64,000 nucleotides of DNA from JBDIVL01 sp039794405 (GTDB taxonomy: Bacteria > Planctomycetota > Brocadiia > Brocadiales > Brocadiaceae): contig JBDIVL010000020.1 in the NCBI GenBank assembly GCA_039794405.1, positions 6,795 to 70,794 of the forward strand, read 5' to 3'. A model generated the notes under the pieces. It worked only from the letters and a program-made list of their open reading frames with translations, was not told the DNA's origin and did not search any database. Of the stretch, positions 43,295 through 52,112 are shown in pieces. The position numbers were made by a program, and so were the translations under genes. The number at the start of each line of letters is the position of its first letter. The first letter of the stretch is position 1.

Positions 43295-43999
43295 GTGAAA
43301 ATACTTGTAATATCAGATATTCATGGTAATTTAAACGCAATGGAGGCTGTATCTGCTGCATGTAAAGAAGCCGATATGGTTTTTTGCCTGGGCGATATGG
43401 TAAATTATGGCCCTTACCCTGGAGAATGTATTGAAAGGGTCCAAAACTTAACAGACAAGGTAGTTCGCGGAAATCATGATAATGCCCTGGGTAGGAATCT
43501 GGATTGCGGGTGTTCCCCAAAGTATAAAGAGTTAAGCGACTCAGGGAAGGTTTTTACGAATTCAATATTAACGGTACACGAAAAGAATTACCTTGCCAAC
43601 TTGCCGCTAACATTAAATATAGAGGTGAAAGGAAAAAGGTTCTTGCTATCGCATGGTTCACCAAGCGGCGATATCTATAAGTACCTCAGACCGGATGCTT
43701 CTGATAGTGAACTAGAGAGTGAGCTGCATGATATAAGCACCGATGTAATTTTTATTGGCCATACCCATCTTCCAATGATTCGAAAGGTAAAAGGTGTAAC
43801 GATTGTAAACCCTGGAAGTGTTGGTCAACCCCGGGATGGTGTTCCCATGGCATCATATGCAGTTTGGGAAGATGGTCATATTGAAGTAAAACGGGTCTCT
43901 TATGATATCGAGGTGACGGTACAGGGATTACAAAAGACAAATATACCTTCCCGTCAAGTTGCAATGCTTGCAAAGATACTGAGAATGGGTGGTATGTAG
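43295..43999 (+). CDS. Calcineurin-like metallophosphoesterase
   Basis: A 234-residue YfcE-like metallophosphoesterase. The five-motif metal site is seen in order: VISDIHGNLNAME, CLGDMVNYGPYP, RGNHDN, LLSHGSP and IFIGHTHLPM, with VNPGSVGQPRDG following. The start is GTG 43295. Proteins of this shape hydrolyse phosphodiesters in vitro; the physiological substrate is unknown. It stands alone, divergent from the malic enzyme gene with about 150 bp between. Confidence 0.88.
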   Translation: MKILVISDIHGNLNAMEAVSAACKEADMVFCLGDMVNYGPYPGECIERVQNLTDKVVRGNHDNALGRNLDCGCSPKYKELSDSGKVFTNSILTVHEKNYLANLPLTLNIEVKGKRFLLSHGSPSGDIYKYLRPDASDSELESELHDISTDVIFIGHTHLPMIRKVKGVTIVNPGSVGQPRDGVPMASYAVWEDGHIEVKRVSYDIEVTVQGLQKTNIPSRQVAMLAKILRMGGM

Positions 44000-44301
44000 A
44001 TTACTTTATTGTTGTAAGTAATGGCTTAAGCTCAGGGTTAGAAAGGGGTGAAGATTGAAAGGTTTGAAGAAAGGAAAACAACCAACGTCGAACCTGATAA
44101 CCTGGGTAGCTATACTTGTAATCAACAACCTAAAAACCGTTTAAACGGCTTAAGCTGTTTAAATTGTATTTTTTGTTTTTGGGGTTTGTATTAGTATGTA
44201 CGGTTGGTTAAAGGACTTGCCTTATTTTCATGAATGTATTACAATTAACAATAATTTCAAAAACAATTTTGTATTGGACGATTGTTTAGGATAAGAGAAC
44301 A
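44000..44301. other. Upstream region of grpE
   Basis: 302 bp with a CCGTTTAAACGG palindrome near 44141 and AT-rich sequence before the start. I looked for a CIRCE element (GCACTC-N9-GAGTGC) and found none, so control by HrcA at this site is not supported. Confidence 0.5.
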
Positions 44302-44943
44302 ATGTCGAATGATATACAAAAAGATACAAATCCATCTGAAAAAGTGGAAGTTGTACAGCCCTCCGAAGTTTTGTTCGCAGAACAGCAGACAATAATCCAT
44401 TCTTTGAAACAAGAATTACATAATAGTAAGAAAAAAATTAATGAGCTTCAGGACTCTCTACGGCGTATAGCGGCTGATTTTGATAATTATAAGAAGTGGG
44501 TGGCAAAAGAACGCCAAACCATCGAACGTACAGCCGCTGAATCACTCATAAAGAAATTATTGGATGTTTATGAGAGTCTGGAAAAAGCGATTTGTTCAGG
44601 AAAAAACGTGGCAGGAAATGAGATTGTGGAAGGGGTTAAATTAATTTATAAAGAATTTTCTCGTATTTTAAAATCAGAGGGTCTTGAGCCTATCCATGCT
44701 GTGGGTGCTCCTTTAGATGTTTATAAGCATGAAGTATTCATGAGAAAGGTCAATAACGACGTTCCTGAAGATACTGTGTTGGAAGAGATCCAAAGGGGAT
44801 ATTTACTTAACTCCTTTGTACTGAGGACTGCGAAGGTGGTAGTATCACAGAAATCAATATCAGATGAAAATATTCAAAATACTATAGATATAGATAATAA
44901 AGAAAAAAAAGATAAAGAAACAGAAGGGGAAAAAGGAGGTTAG
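44302..44943 (+). CDS. grpE: Nucleotide exchange factor GrpE
   Basis: Promotes ADP release from DnaK. It has 213 residues: an acidic and polar N-terminus, a long coiled coil (about 28-95, QTIIHSLKQELHNSKKKINEL, then RRIAADFDNYKKW), and the C-terminal wing with HEVFM, EIQRGYLLNSFVLRTAKVVVS. A Lys/Glu tail ends the protein, and the gene's last bases (AAAAAGGAGG) provide the ribosome site for dnaK six bases on. No dnaJ or hrcA is adjacent. Confidence 0.94.
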   Translation: MSNDIQKDTNPSEKVEVVQPSEVLFAEQQTIIHSLKQELHNSKKKINELQDSLRRIAADFDNYKKWVAKERQTIERTAAESLIKKLLDVYESLEKAICSGKNVAGNEIVEGVKLIYKEFSRILKSEGLEPIHAVGAPLDVYKHEVFMRKVNNDVPEDTVLEEIQRGYLLNSFVLRTAKVVVSQKSISDENIQNTIDIDNKEKKDKETEGEKGG

Positions 44944-44949
44944 AGTATT

Positions 44950-46809
44950 ATGGCAAAGATTATTGGCATAGACTTGGGAACGAGCAATTCAGCAGCAGCG
45001 GTAATGGTCGGTGGAAAACCAACAATTATTCCAAGCGCAGAAGGTTCAACTCTTGGTGGTAAGGCGTTTCCTTCTTACGTTGCATTTACGAAAGATGACC
45101 AGAAACTTGTTGGTGAACCAGCGAGAAGACAGGCGGTTAGTAACCCTGAAGGGACTATCCATGCAATTAAGAGAAAGATGGGTACCGACCATAAAGTTAC
45201 CGTCCATGGTAAAACCTTTACTCCTCAGCAAATATCAGCGTTTATCTTGCAGAAGATAAAACAGGATGCAGAGGCGTTCCTTGGCGAGCGGGTTGAGAAG
45301 GCGGTAATTACTGTTCCGGCATATTTTAATGATAATCAAAGGCAAGCAACAAAAGATGCCGGGACTATTGCCGGTTTAGATGTCGTCCGTATTATCAATG
45401 AGCCTACGGCAGCAGCGTTAGCCTACGGATTAGATAAGGTCCAAGAATCTCAAAAAATCCTCGTGTTTGATTTAGGTGGTGGGACTTTGGATTGTACCGT
45501 CATGGATTTCGGCCAGGGTGTTTTTGAGGTAGTATCAACCAGTGGTGATACACAATTAGGTGGTACGGATATGGATAACGCGATTGTTGATTATCTGATA
45601 TCAGAATTTAAAAAGGAATACGGGATAGATCTCAAAAATGACAAGATGGCTATGCAGCGGTTAAGGGAGGCGGGAGAAAAGGCCAAAATAGAACTGTCAA
45701 CGACCCTGACTACCGATATAAATCTTCCATTCCTTACAGCAGATGCCTCCGGACCAAAACACTTTACACACACAATAACCAGGGCAAAGCTTGAACAGTT
45801 GGTGTTGCCGATTGTAAACCGATGCGGCCATTCAGTTGAGCAAGCATTAAAAGATGCGAAACTGACGCCGAATGATATTCATAAGATTATCCTTGTCGGT
45901 GGTCCTACACGTATGCCAATTGTACAGAAATTTGTAGAGGACTATATCGGGAAAAAGATAGAACGCGGGATTGATCCGATGGAATGTGTGGCCATGGGTG
46001 CAGCGATTCAGGCTGGCGTATTGGCCGGAGAGGTGAAGGATATCGTACTTCTTGATGTAACCCCGCTCTCCCTTGGTATAGAGACTCTGGGTGGTGTATT
46101 TACCCGTTTAATTGATAGAAATACTACAATTCCTACAAAGAAGAGTCAGGTTTTTACTACAGCCGAGGATAACCAAACAAGTGTGGAAATCCATGTCCTT
46201 CAGGGTGAACGGACGATGGCAAGGGATAATGTGACACTGGGAAGGTTTCACCTCAGCGGTATTCCACCCGCGCCGAGAGGAGTTCCTCAGGTTGAGGTCT
46301 CTTTTGATATTGACGCAAATGGTATATTGAATGTTCATGCAAAGGATCTCGGTACGGGAAATGAGCAAAAGATTACCATTACTGCCTCAACAAAATTGAA
46401 TAAAGATGAAATAGACCGCATGGTTAAACAATCACAAGAATATGCGGATCAGGATAAACGTACAAAAGAAAGGGCTGAGACAAAGAATAAGGCCGATAGT
46501 TTGGCTTACAGTGCAGAAAAAACCTTAAAGGATATGACAGGAAAGGTTGATCCTTCCTTAAAAGAAAGAACTGAAAATGCCATCAAAGATTTGCGAGAAT
46601 CAATAAAAACAGAAGATGAGAAAAATATCCAGCAAAAAATGGATGCTTTAACAAACATCCTGCATGAAATCAGTTCGAAGATATATCAGGAATCTGCCAA
46701 GAAAGAAGGAGAACAGCCACCACCAGGCGGTGAAGGGAAAAAGAAAGAAGGGAAAAAGGGCGGTGGAGAAGAAGAAATTATAGATGCCGATTATGAGGTA
46801 AAGGAATAA
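44950..46809 (+). CDS. dnaK: Chaperone protein DnaK (Hsp70)
   Basis: The ATP-dependent folding chaperone, 619 residues. The ATPase domain has IGIDLGTSNSAAAVM, YFNDNQRQATKDAG, RIINEPTAAALAYGL, FDLGGGTLDCTVMDFG and the ILVGGPTRMP loop. The peptide-binding domain begins near residue 385 (LLDVTPLSLGIETLGG). The helical lid ends in a Gly/Lys-rich linker and the tail EEEIIDADYEV. The N-terminal SNSAAAVM differs from the usual TNS.VAVM but lies within family range. It is translationally linked to grpE and followed by a perfect hairpin. Confidence 0.96.
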   Translation: MAKIIGIDLGTSNSAAAVMVGGKPTIIPSAEGSTLGGKAFPSYVAFTKDDQKLVGEPARRQAVSNPEGTIHAIKRKMGTDHKVTVHGKTFTPQQISAFILQKIKQDAEAFLGERVEKAVITVPAYFNDNQRQATKDAGTIAGLDVVRIINEPTAAALAYGLDKVQESQKILVFDLGGGTLDCTVMDFGQGVFEVVSTSGDTQLGGTDMDNAIVDYLISEFKKEYGIDLKNDKMAMQRLREAGEKAKIELSTTLTTDINLPFLTADASGPKHFTHTITRAKLEQLVLPIVNRCGHSVEQALKDAKLTPNDIHKIILVGGPTRMPIVQKFVEDYIGKKIERGIDPMECVAMGAAIQAGVLAGEVKDIVLLDVTPLSLGIETLGGVFTRLIDRNTTIPTKKSQVFTTAEDNQTSVEIHVLQGERTMARDNVTLGRFHLSGIPPAPRGVPQVEVSFDIDANGILNVHAKDLGTGNEQKITITASTKLNKDEIDRMVKQSQEYADQDKRTKERAETKNKADSLAYSAEKTLKDMTGKVDPSLKERTENAIKDLRESIKTEDEKNIQQKMDALTNILHEISSKIYQESAKKEGEQPPPGGEGKKKEGKKGGGEEEIIDADYEVKE

Positions 46810-46845
46810 AATCTTACAAGATTCAAGCCTCAGACCAACAAAAAG

Positions 46846-46885
46846 CAAGCTTCAGGATACATGATATCGTGTATCCTGAAGCTTG
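46846..46885. terminator. 16-bp perfect hairpin after dnaK
   Basis: CAAGCTTCAGGATACA and TGTATCCTGAAGCTTG pair perfectly across an 8-base loop that contains GATATC. It begins 36 bases after the dnaK stop. There is no T-run behind it, so it may be a factor-assisted terminator, an mRNA-protecting stem, or a recognition site. Confidence 0.7.
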
Positions 46886-47085
46886 TATCATCTGTAAAGA
46901 CAAATTGCGCACAAAGATTTTTCATCACATCTTTGAAATTGAGAGGTTCGCAGCGTACCGGAGCTGTAACCAAACGAAAATTTTTAAATTGCAGCTTCAG
47001 CTTTCAGCATATATCCGGCTGCTGACCGCGTTATTATATTTTCATCCCTTAGGATATGCCAAAATTTTCCGCATAATCCCACTCC

Positions 47086-48090
47086 ATGAACGATCCCGCA
47101 TACCTTGATTTTATTCAAATATTCATTGCTTCTGTTCTGGATATCGCTATCGGAGATCCCCAGTGGAACTATCACCCGGTACGGCTTATGGGAAGATCCA
47201 TAGAGATTACGGAATCTATATTGAGGAAATTTCCTATCCCGGAACGTATGGCAGGGATACTTTTGACTATCATTATTGTATTTGGCATATACTCAGCAAC
47301 CTATGCTATAATGTTCGTATCGAGGCAATGGTGTTTTTTTTGCGAGGGAGTTATTGGGGCTATTATTATATATTTTGCCGTTTCGATAAAGAGTTTAGCT
47401 GATGAAGCGAAAAAGGTGATGAGGTTCCTCAGGGGAAATGATTTAATAAGAGCGCGGAAGGTGCTATCACAAATTGTAGGCCGTGATACAGAGCAATTAA
47501 ATGAAGAGCAGGTAATACGGGCCTGTGTAGAAACTGTCGCTGAAGGCAGTCTGGATGGTGTATTATCACCGTTGTTTTATTCCTTTCTTGGTGGACCAGG
47601 TGCAGCAATGGCCTATAGGGCGGTAAATACCCTTGATTCCATGGTAGGACATAAGGACGAAAAACACATACGATTCGGCTGGGCTTCGGCAAGATTAGAT
47701 GACGCAGCCAACTATATTCCGGCAAGGATTTCCGCAATTCTAATCCCCGTTGCTTCTTTTCTGTGCGGTTATGGTTTTAAAAGATCCTTAAAAATAGCCT
47801 TTCGTGATGGTCGCAAGCACGAAAGCCCTAATAGTGGCATTCCTGAGGCTGCGATGGCAGGGGCATTAGGGATCCGGTTAGGAGGTTCGTGTACGTATCA
47901 GGGTGAGATAATCGAAAGATCTTTTATCGGGGATGCTCAAAATCATTTGACTCTGGAATCTATCGCCGTATCTATAAAAATACTCTATGTTACATCCCTG
48001 CTATTCATCATTTGCGGAATAGGGGTTGTTGGGTGCATAAAGTATGTAATATCTCCAATGTTTCTTTTGATAAGATACTATGGATCATGA
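47086..48090 (+). CDS. cbiB: Adenosylcobinamide-phosphate synthase
   Basis: The membrane enzyme that attaches the aminopropanol arm to adenosylcobyric acid in corrinoid synthesis (CbiB/CobD). It has 334 residues and several membrane helices. Motifs: GDPQWNYHPVRLMGRSI, VGRDTEQLNEEQVIRACVETVAEGSLDGVLSPLFY, GGPGAAMAYRAVNTLDSMVGHKDEKH, and GRKHESPNSGIPEAAMAGALGIRLGG. Its TGA stop overlaps the ATG of cbiQ (ATGA at 48087-48090), tying corrinoid assembly to cobalt uptake. I find no cobalamin riboswitch box upstream. Confidence 0.93.
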   Translation: MNDPAYLDFIQIFIASVLDIAIGDPQWNYHPVRLMGRSIEITESILRKFPIPERMAGILLTIIIVFGIYSATYAIMFVSRQWCFFCEGVIGAIIIYFAVSIKSLADEAKKVMRFLRGNDLIRARKVLSQIVGRDTEQLNEEQVIRACVETVAEGSLDGVLSPLFYSFLGGPGAAMAYRAVNTLDSMVGHKDEKHIRFGWASARLDDAANYIPARISAILIPVASFLCGYGFKRSLKIAFRDGRKHESPNSGIPEAAMAGALGIRLGGSCTYQGEIIERSFIGDAQNHLTLESIAVSIKILYVTSLLFIICGIGVVGCIKYVISPMFLLIRYYGS

Positions 48091-48887
48091 AAACAACGAA
48101 TAGTTTTTTGGAAAACCTGGATCCAAGAGCAAAGATCGTCTCATTTCTCGTTATTATCTTCTGTATGATACTGACCCCTATTTCACGCTTTAAGGATTTT
48201 GGATTTTATTTTCTTCTTATACTGGCTATAACGTTTACATCGACGGTTACTCTGAAACACGTATTCAAGAGAGTAATGGTTGTAATTCCTTTTGTCATTT
48301 TCATAGCGGTATTTGTGCCCTTCCTGAAGGAAGGGACTGTATATTGGTCTTTGAAAATCGGATACTGGGAGTTAGACATTACCTATGAGGGGATTATGAC
48401 ATTCCTGAATATTATCGTTAAGTCAAGTTTATCAATCTTTCTCCTTGTAGTTGCCTCTTCAACGACACCATTTGCCGATTTTTTAAAAGGACTTGATCTC
48501 CTTCGCATACCGCGATTGATGATTATGCTCATGTCTTTTTTGTATCGTTATCTCTTTGTACTGTTAGACGAGGCCCGGCGGTTAATGCGCGCCAGATCTC
48601 TCCGTTATTTTGGATCCAGGTATAGAGAGCAATTTCGGGTAATAGGGTATATGATAGGGGTGCTATTTATCAGAACATTTGAGCGTGCAGAGAGAATTTA
48701 TAGCGCAATGGTGGTCCGGGGATTTCATGGAGAAATACCTGCTACAAAACATTTTAAACTTTCCTATAGAGATTTTTTCTTTATAATCGGTATAATCATT
48801 TTTCTCATCAGTATTGTGTCGGGCCTTGTTTACAAGTTGGAATTTCTTAAAAAAGTATACGATATCCGTCTATGGCAAAGATTATAA
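48087..48887 (+). CDS. cbiQ: Cobalt ECF transporter membrane subunit
   Basis: The transmembrane T component of an energy-coupling-factor cobalt (or nickel) transporter, 266 residues. It begins LENLDPRAKIVSFLV, has five to six hydrophobic helices, and the coupling motif region FLYRYLFVLLDEARRLMRARSLR with ERAERIYSAMVVRGFHG. The frame is open from 48012, but ATG 48087, overlapping the cbiB stop, is the evident start. It overlaps cbiO by 16 bases. The substrate-binding partners CbiM and CbiN are not in this window. Confidence 0.92.
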   Translation: MKTTNSFLENLDPRAKIVSFLVIIFCMILTPISRFKDFGFYFLLILAITFTSTVTLKHVFKRVMVVIPFVIFIAVFVPFLKEGTVYWSLKIGYWELDITYEGIMTFLNIIVKSSLSIFLLVVASSTTPFADFLKGLDLLRIPRLMIMLMSFLYRYLFVLLDEARRLMRARSLRYFGSRYREQFRVIGYMIGVLFIRTFERAERIYSAMVVRGFHGEIPATKHFKLSYRDFFFIIGIIIFLISIVSGLVYKLEFLKKVYDIRLWQRL

Positions 48888-49660
48888 AAGTTGCAAACCT
48901 GAATTACCATTATCCCGATGGGACTATTGGATTAAAAGATGTTAGTTTTGAAGTGGAAGAAGGAGAAACATTAGTCATTATCGGCGCCAATGGAACGGGG
49001 AAATCTACACTTTTTATGAATCTGATGGGTGTGTTGGATGGTGATGGATATATCGAGATTATGGGTTTAACGCTAAATAAAGAGAACTTGAAAGAGATAC
49101 GGCGAAGGATGGGGATAGTATTTCAGAATCCGGATGATCAATTATTTTGCCCTACAGTTATGGATGATGTTTCTTTTGGTCCCTTAAACCTTGGATGGAA
49201 AAGCAGTGAGGTAATTTCAGCGTCGCAAAAGGCATTGGCATTTGTGGGCATGGAAGGTTACGAGTCACGAACCTCATATCATCTTAGTTTCGGTGAAAAG
49301 AAAAGGGTAGCTATTGCAACGATATTGTCCATGAACCCAAAAATATTATTAATGGACGAGCCCACAAGCGGGCTTGACCCTAGAAGCATATCTAAATTTA
49401 TTAATATACTATATACCTTAAAATCTCAAGAGAGGACGTTATTAATCGTAACACACGATATTTTTCTTACACAGGAAGTTGCAGACCGTGTGCTTGTCTT
49501 TAGTGAAGAGAAGAAACCGGTAGCCATTGGCAATTACAAAGAGATATTGAGTAATTACGATCTACTGTTAAAAAACAATCTTATCCATCAGCATCGTCAC
49601 CGTCACGATAAGATAATCCACGAACATGAGCATAAGCATGGTTACGCCCACGAACACTAA
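48872..49660 (+). CDS. cbiO: Cobalt ECF transporter ATPase with His-rich tail
   Basis: The ABC ATPase of the ECF transporter, 262 residues. Walker A GANGTGKSTL, Q-loop FQNPDDQLFCPTVMDDV, signature LSFGEKKRVAIA, Walker B ILLMDEPTSGLDP and the switch TLLIVTHD are all present. The last 28 residues form an unusual tail with ten histidines alternating with charged residues (LIHQHRHRHD, HEHEHKH, AHEH), probably binding Co2+, Ni2+ or Zn2+. The bases encoding the tail end overlap the start of the next gene by 35 nt. Confidence 0.93.
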   Translation: MAKIIKVANLNYHYPDGTIGLKDVSFEVEEGETLVIIGANGTGKSTLFMNLMGVLDGDGYIEIMGLTLNKENLKEIRRRMGIVFQNPDDQLFCPTVMDDVSFGPLNLGWKSSEVISASQKALAFVGMEGYESRTSYHLSFGEKKRVAIATILSMNPKILLMDEPTSGLDPRSISKFINILYTLKSQERTLLIVTHDIFLTQEVADRVLVFSEEKKPVAIGNYKEILSNYDLLLKNNLIHQHRHRHDKIIHEHEHKHGYAHEH

Positions 49661-50390
49661 AAAAAATATAGGCTTTACCAACGATATCTGTGCAGATGGA
49701 ATATGTTGTTTTATGAGCATCCCCAGGAAACAGACCCATCTGGGTATGTGGAAGGCCTTTCTTAAACGGGGAAGTGCATCTTATGGTGTTAAATTACTTT
49801 ATACAGCCCTCTCAGCAAAAGATATCATATTTAATCCTTGCCGGTGTTTGGATATTTATTTAAAAGATGCCTGTACGCAGGGTGAATCCACTATTCAAGT
49901 AATTTTAAGATGCGGTATATATGGCAAGAAATGCCGGCCTTATACCTGTGGGGCTTTTCCGGATAAAGCAGATAGTTTTATGTATAATATATATGCTCCT
50001 TGTATTTACAATGAATACATTGCACATGAAAGTTATGTAAAACTGAAACATAAACATGTTTTCCGTTTATTTTATGCTATTAAGGATGATCGTAAACTGC
50101 TGGAGAAAATCTTTCCTGGTCATACAGCCGAAGAGACCAGGGAAAGGTTGAGCCAATGTGGTGAGATAGGAAAGGTTAGTGCAATCTGGAATGAAAAACC
50201 ATCTGAATATTTTCTTTTAGAAGTGCCTAAGGTTGATTCTGTTTTGTACACCTCTGATGTACATCCGAAGATCAAGAGTGTAAAACAGGCCTATCTGCAA
50301 TGGCAAGGGCATATCGAAAGCTGGCTGGAGAAACATTACGGAAGCAGATGGCAAGAATATTTAGATCGTGCGATTCGCGATAAACAATAG
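49626..50390 (+). CDS. Cys-cluster protein, YkgJ-like
   Basis: A 254-residue protein with a spread of cysteines in its first half: DICADGICC, NPCRCLDIYLKDAC, ILRCGIYGKKCRPYTCGAFP. The CGIY...RPYTCGAFP stretch resembles the YkgJ zinc- or iron-binding cluster. The rest is helical with aromatic residues (QWQGHIESWLEKHYGSRWQEYL). It starts within the His tail of cbiO (35-base overlap; a second ATG 12 bases on is possible), so it is made with the transporter. A metal-binding or metallochaperone role is inferred from position and Cys content. Confidence 0.6.
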   Translation: MSISMVTPTNTKKNIGFTNDICADGICCFMSIPRKQTHLGMWKAFLKRGSASYGVKLLYTALSAKDIIFNPCRCLDIYLKDACTQGESTIQVILRCGIYGKKCRPYTCGAFPDKADSFMYNIYAPCIYNEYIAHESYVKLKHKHVFRLFYAIKDDRKLLEKIFPGHTAEETRERLSQCGEIGKVSAIWNEKPSEYFLLEVPKVDSVLYTSDVHPKIKSVKQAYLQWQGHIESWLEKHYGSRWQEYLDRAIRDKQ

Positions 50391-50404
50391 AGAATACACG
50401 TGCC

Positions 50405-50836
50405 ATGAATAAAAAAAATAAGATACTTTCCTGCATTCAAATTTTAGCCATACTTTCTATTATTGTATGTAATGGAAGTATTACGGTAAACACTCCACAA
50501 AAATACAGAGAATTTCCTTGCAAAGGGCACCAGTGTGGTTGTAAATCAGAACCTGATCATGAGAGAAATTGCTGTTGTACTTTTACTGGAAAACAGGGCA
50601 TGTTTCTTACCGGCAATAAACAAAAAGATGTTTTTCAGGTTTTTGTGAGCAGTATAAACTGCAAGTACGGAAATGACCCTCTTACCGGCATAATATTTAC
50701 TGGCAAATATATTTTGGAGGAACAAGTCCGGCCTATAAAAATACCATTCCTGTGTTTTCTACCCCTAGCAACTTCAATTTACCTTCCTGAAGCATTTGTA
50801 TCTCCACCCAAAAAACCACCAAGGTTTTTCGTATAA
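50405..50836 (+). CDS. Cys-rich exported protein of the cobalt locus
   Basis: A 143-residue protein with an N-terminal hydrophobic segment (about 9-27) and then a dense Cys/His patch: FPCKGHQCGCKSEPDHERNCCC (about 47-68). A second, weaker hydrophobic region lies near 113-125 (IPFLCFLPLATSIYLP), and it ends in a Pro/basic stretch. I do not recognise the family. It follows the YkgJ-like gene by 14 bases, so it belongs to the same transcript. The patch is a plausible metal site exposed outside the inner membrane. Confidence 0.55.
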   Translation: MNKKNKILSCIQILAILSIIVCNGSITVNTPQKYREFPCKGHQCGCKSEPDHERNCCCTFTGKQGMFLTGNKQKDVFQVFVSSINCKYGNDPLTGIIFTGKYILEEQVRPIKIPFLCFLPLATSIYLPEAFVSPPKKPPRFFV

Positions 50837-51039
50837 ACCCCATCTAGATTTCATAGAATTACATAATCTCAGTATATTTGTTTGGGAAATGAGACGATCT
50901 TTTGGCTCAGGATGATACCGGTACCGCTGCAGATCATGCCTAGGGAATGAATTAATCTGTCTGTATATTTCTCATTACAAACAGATAAAAAGGTCTCAAC
51001 GTTGAAATTCTGAACCATTAATTTCACATGGAGGGTTAT

Positions 51040-51690
51040 ATGAAAAAATATTTAATACCTATTTTTGCATTTTCACTTGTAGTTGTTTTTTGTGCCGAAC
51101 ATCATGCCTTTGCTCACAAAGCAGTTGATTTTCATGGTGCGATTCAAATAGCAGGATTGGGTGAAAAGATAAAAGAGGATGTTGATGGAGAAGTAGCTGT
51201 TTCGCAGTGGGGACACGAAGAAACTCATGGAAATTTTGAGGAAGCATTTTTTCAATTTGTGTTTCCATCTGAAAATACAGAATGTGGCAATCTCCTGGAT
51301 GAAGGGACTGCAACGGTGAGTGTCTATCGGGAAAATAAATATACTACAAAAAGTAAAAAATTTCCCTTGGATTTCAGTGAAGATGGAATGGCAGAGGTTA
51401 TTGAGAGGATTTTAAATAAACATGGAGAAATTGTGCGTAATGCGTTGGGACTTGATGAATGCTTTTCTATAACAGATGGTGAAGGAACTACAGAAAGTGG
51501 CAAGATTATCAGTTTTGCTAATGCGTACATTGCAAAATGTAAAGCGGTTGTCAAGTCGTCGTCTGTTAATATAAGTTTTAAAACAAGGCCTAAGCTAAAA
51601 ATATACGATGCAGGCTACCAGAATATGAAAGAATACACATTGAGGATTTCCGGCAAGCTGGAGATACCGTACGAGCATGTTCATGAGTAA
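51040..51690 (+). CDS. Periplasmic protein with His-first mature end
   Basis: A 216-residue protein. GGAGGG stands five bases before ATG 51040, which I prefer to ATG 51028. The signal peptide ends HAFA, so the mature chain would begin HKAVDFHG, a copper/nickel/cobalt-binding type of amino end. A His/Glu segment follows (SQWGHEETHGNFEEAFFQF), and the C-terminus ends EHVHE. The middle is beta-rich with three Cys (ECGN, DECFS, AKCKA). I do not recognise the family. Position and His ends suggest a periplasmic metal binder working with the CbiQO transporter; this is inference. Confidence 0.55.
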   Translation: MKKYLIPIFAFSLVVVFCAEHHAFAHKAVDFHGAIQIAGLGEKIKEDVDGEVAVSQWGHEETHGNFEEAFFQFVFPSENTECGNLLDEGTATVSVYRENKYTTKSKKFPLDFSEDGMAEVIERILNKHGEIVRNALGLDECFSITDGEGTTESGKIISFANAYIAKCKAVVKSSSVNISFKTRPKLKIYDAGYQNMKEYTLRISGKLEIPYEHVHE

Positions 51691-51712
51691 TGTCAAAATT
51701 ACTTGAGAAACA

Positions 51713-51749
51713 GAGTAGGAATTTCCATTTTATTTAAGTGGTTTTGCGG
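51713..51749 (+). repeat. Dispersed repeat E, copy 3
   Basis: GAGTAGGAATTTCC with TATTTAAGTGGTTTTGCGG following; matches 28210-28247 best. Confidence 0.5.
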
Positions 51750-51751
51750 AT

Positions 51752-51780
51752 GGCACGGATAAACTGCGTTTGTCCGTGCC
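51752..51780. repeat. GACAAAC hairpin, copy 3
   Basis: GGCACGGATAAAC-TGC-GTTTGTCCGTGCC: a 13-bp stem with one T-G pair and a 3-base loop. Confidence 0.75.
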
Positions 51781-51785
51781 CTCAT

Positions 51786-51907
51786 GGTTGGTTCAATCGT
51801 CCACGGTTGAACTGAAACGTTTTGGCTTGTTTCCCTATACCCGGTACCAATCAAAAGCAGTATGTCAATTCCAAACGTATGATTCAATCTACAAGATTGA
51901 ACCAACC
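51786..51907 (+). repeat. Dispersed repeat D, copy 2
   Basis: About 120 bp with symmetric ends (GGTTGGTTCAATC at the left; GATTGAACCAACC at the right) and inner arms GTTGAACTGAAACG and AAACGTATGATTC. Related to 17690-17790. Confidence 0.65.
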
Positions 51908-52112
51908 CTGAATTGTAGGGGGCGCAGCGTTCGTTGCCGAGAATATAAAAATGGCACTTAAACTCACATCAGCAAATGCTTCTCCCCTACTGTGGTAACA
52001 ATAAAGTAGCCGAAGTCCTAATCGAATGCATATGTTGTAGAAGGGACAGAGAGATTTTATTCCCTCTGTGATTCCTTTTAACAATATCAAACATACAAAA
52101 GAGGTTTTATGA

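Larger units (their letters stand above)
51691..52112. other. Intergenic region with three repeat elements
   Basis: A 422-bp gap holding repeat E copy 3 (51713-51749), the third GACAAAC hairpin (51752-51780) and repeat D copy 2 (51786-51907). The last 150 bp before the barrel gene show no recognised signal. Confidence 0.65.

Noticed and set aside
44000..44301. CIRCE element controlling grpE-dnaK
   Set aside because: No GCACTC-N9-GAGTGC-like inverted repeat was found in the upstream region.
46886..47085. Cobalamin riboswitch upstream of cbiB
   Set aside because: No B12-box-like sequence or long structured leader is visible in the 200 bp before cbiB.
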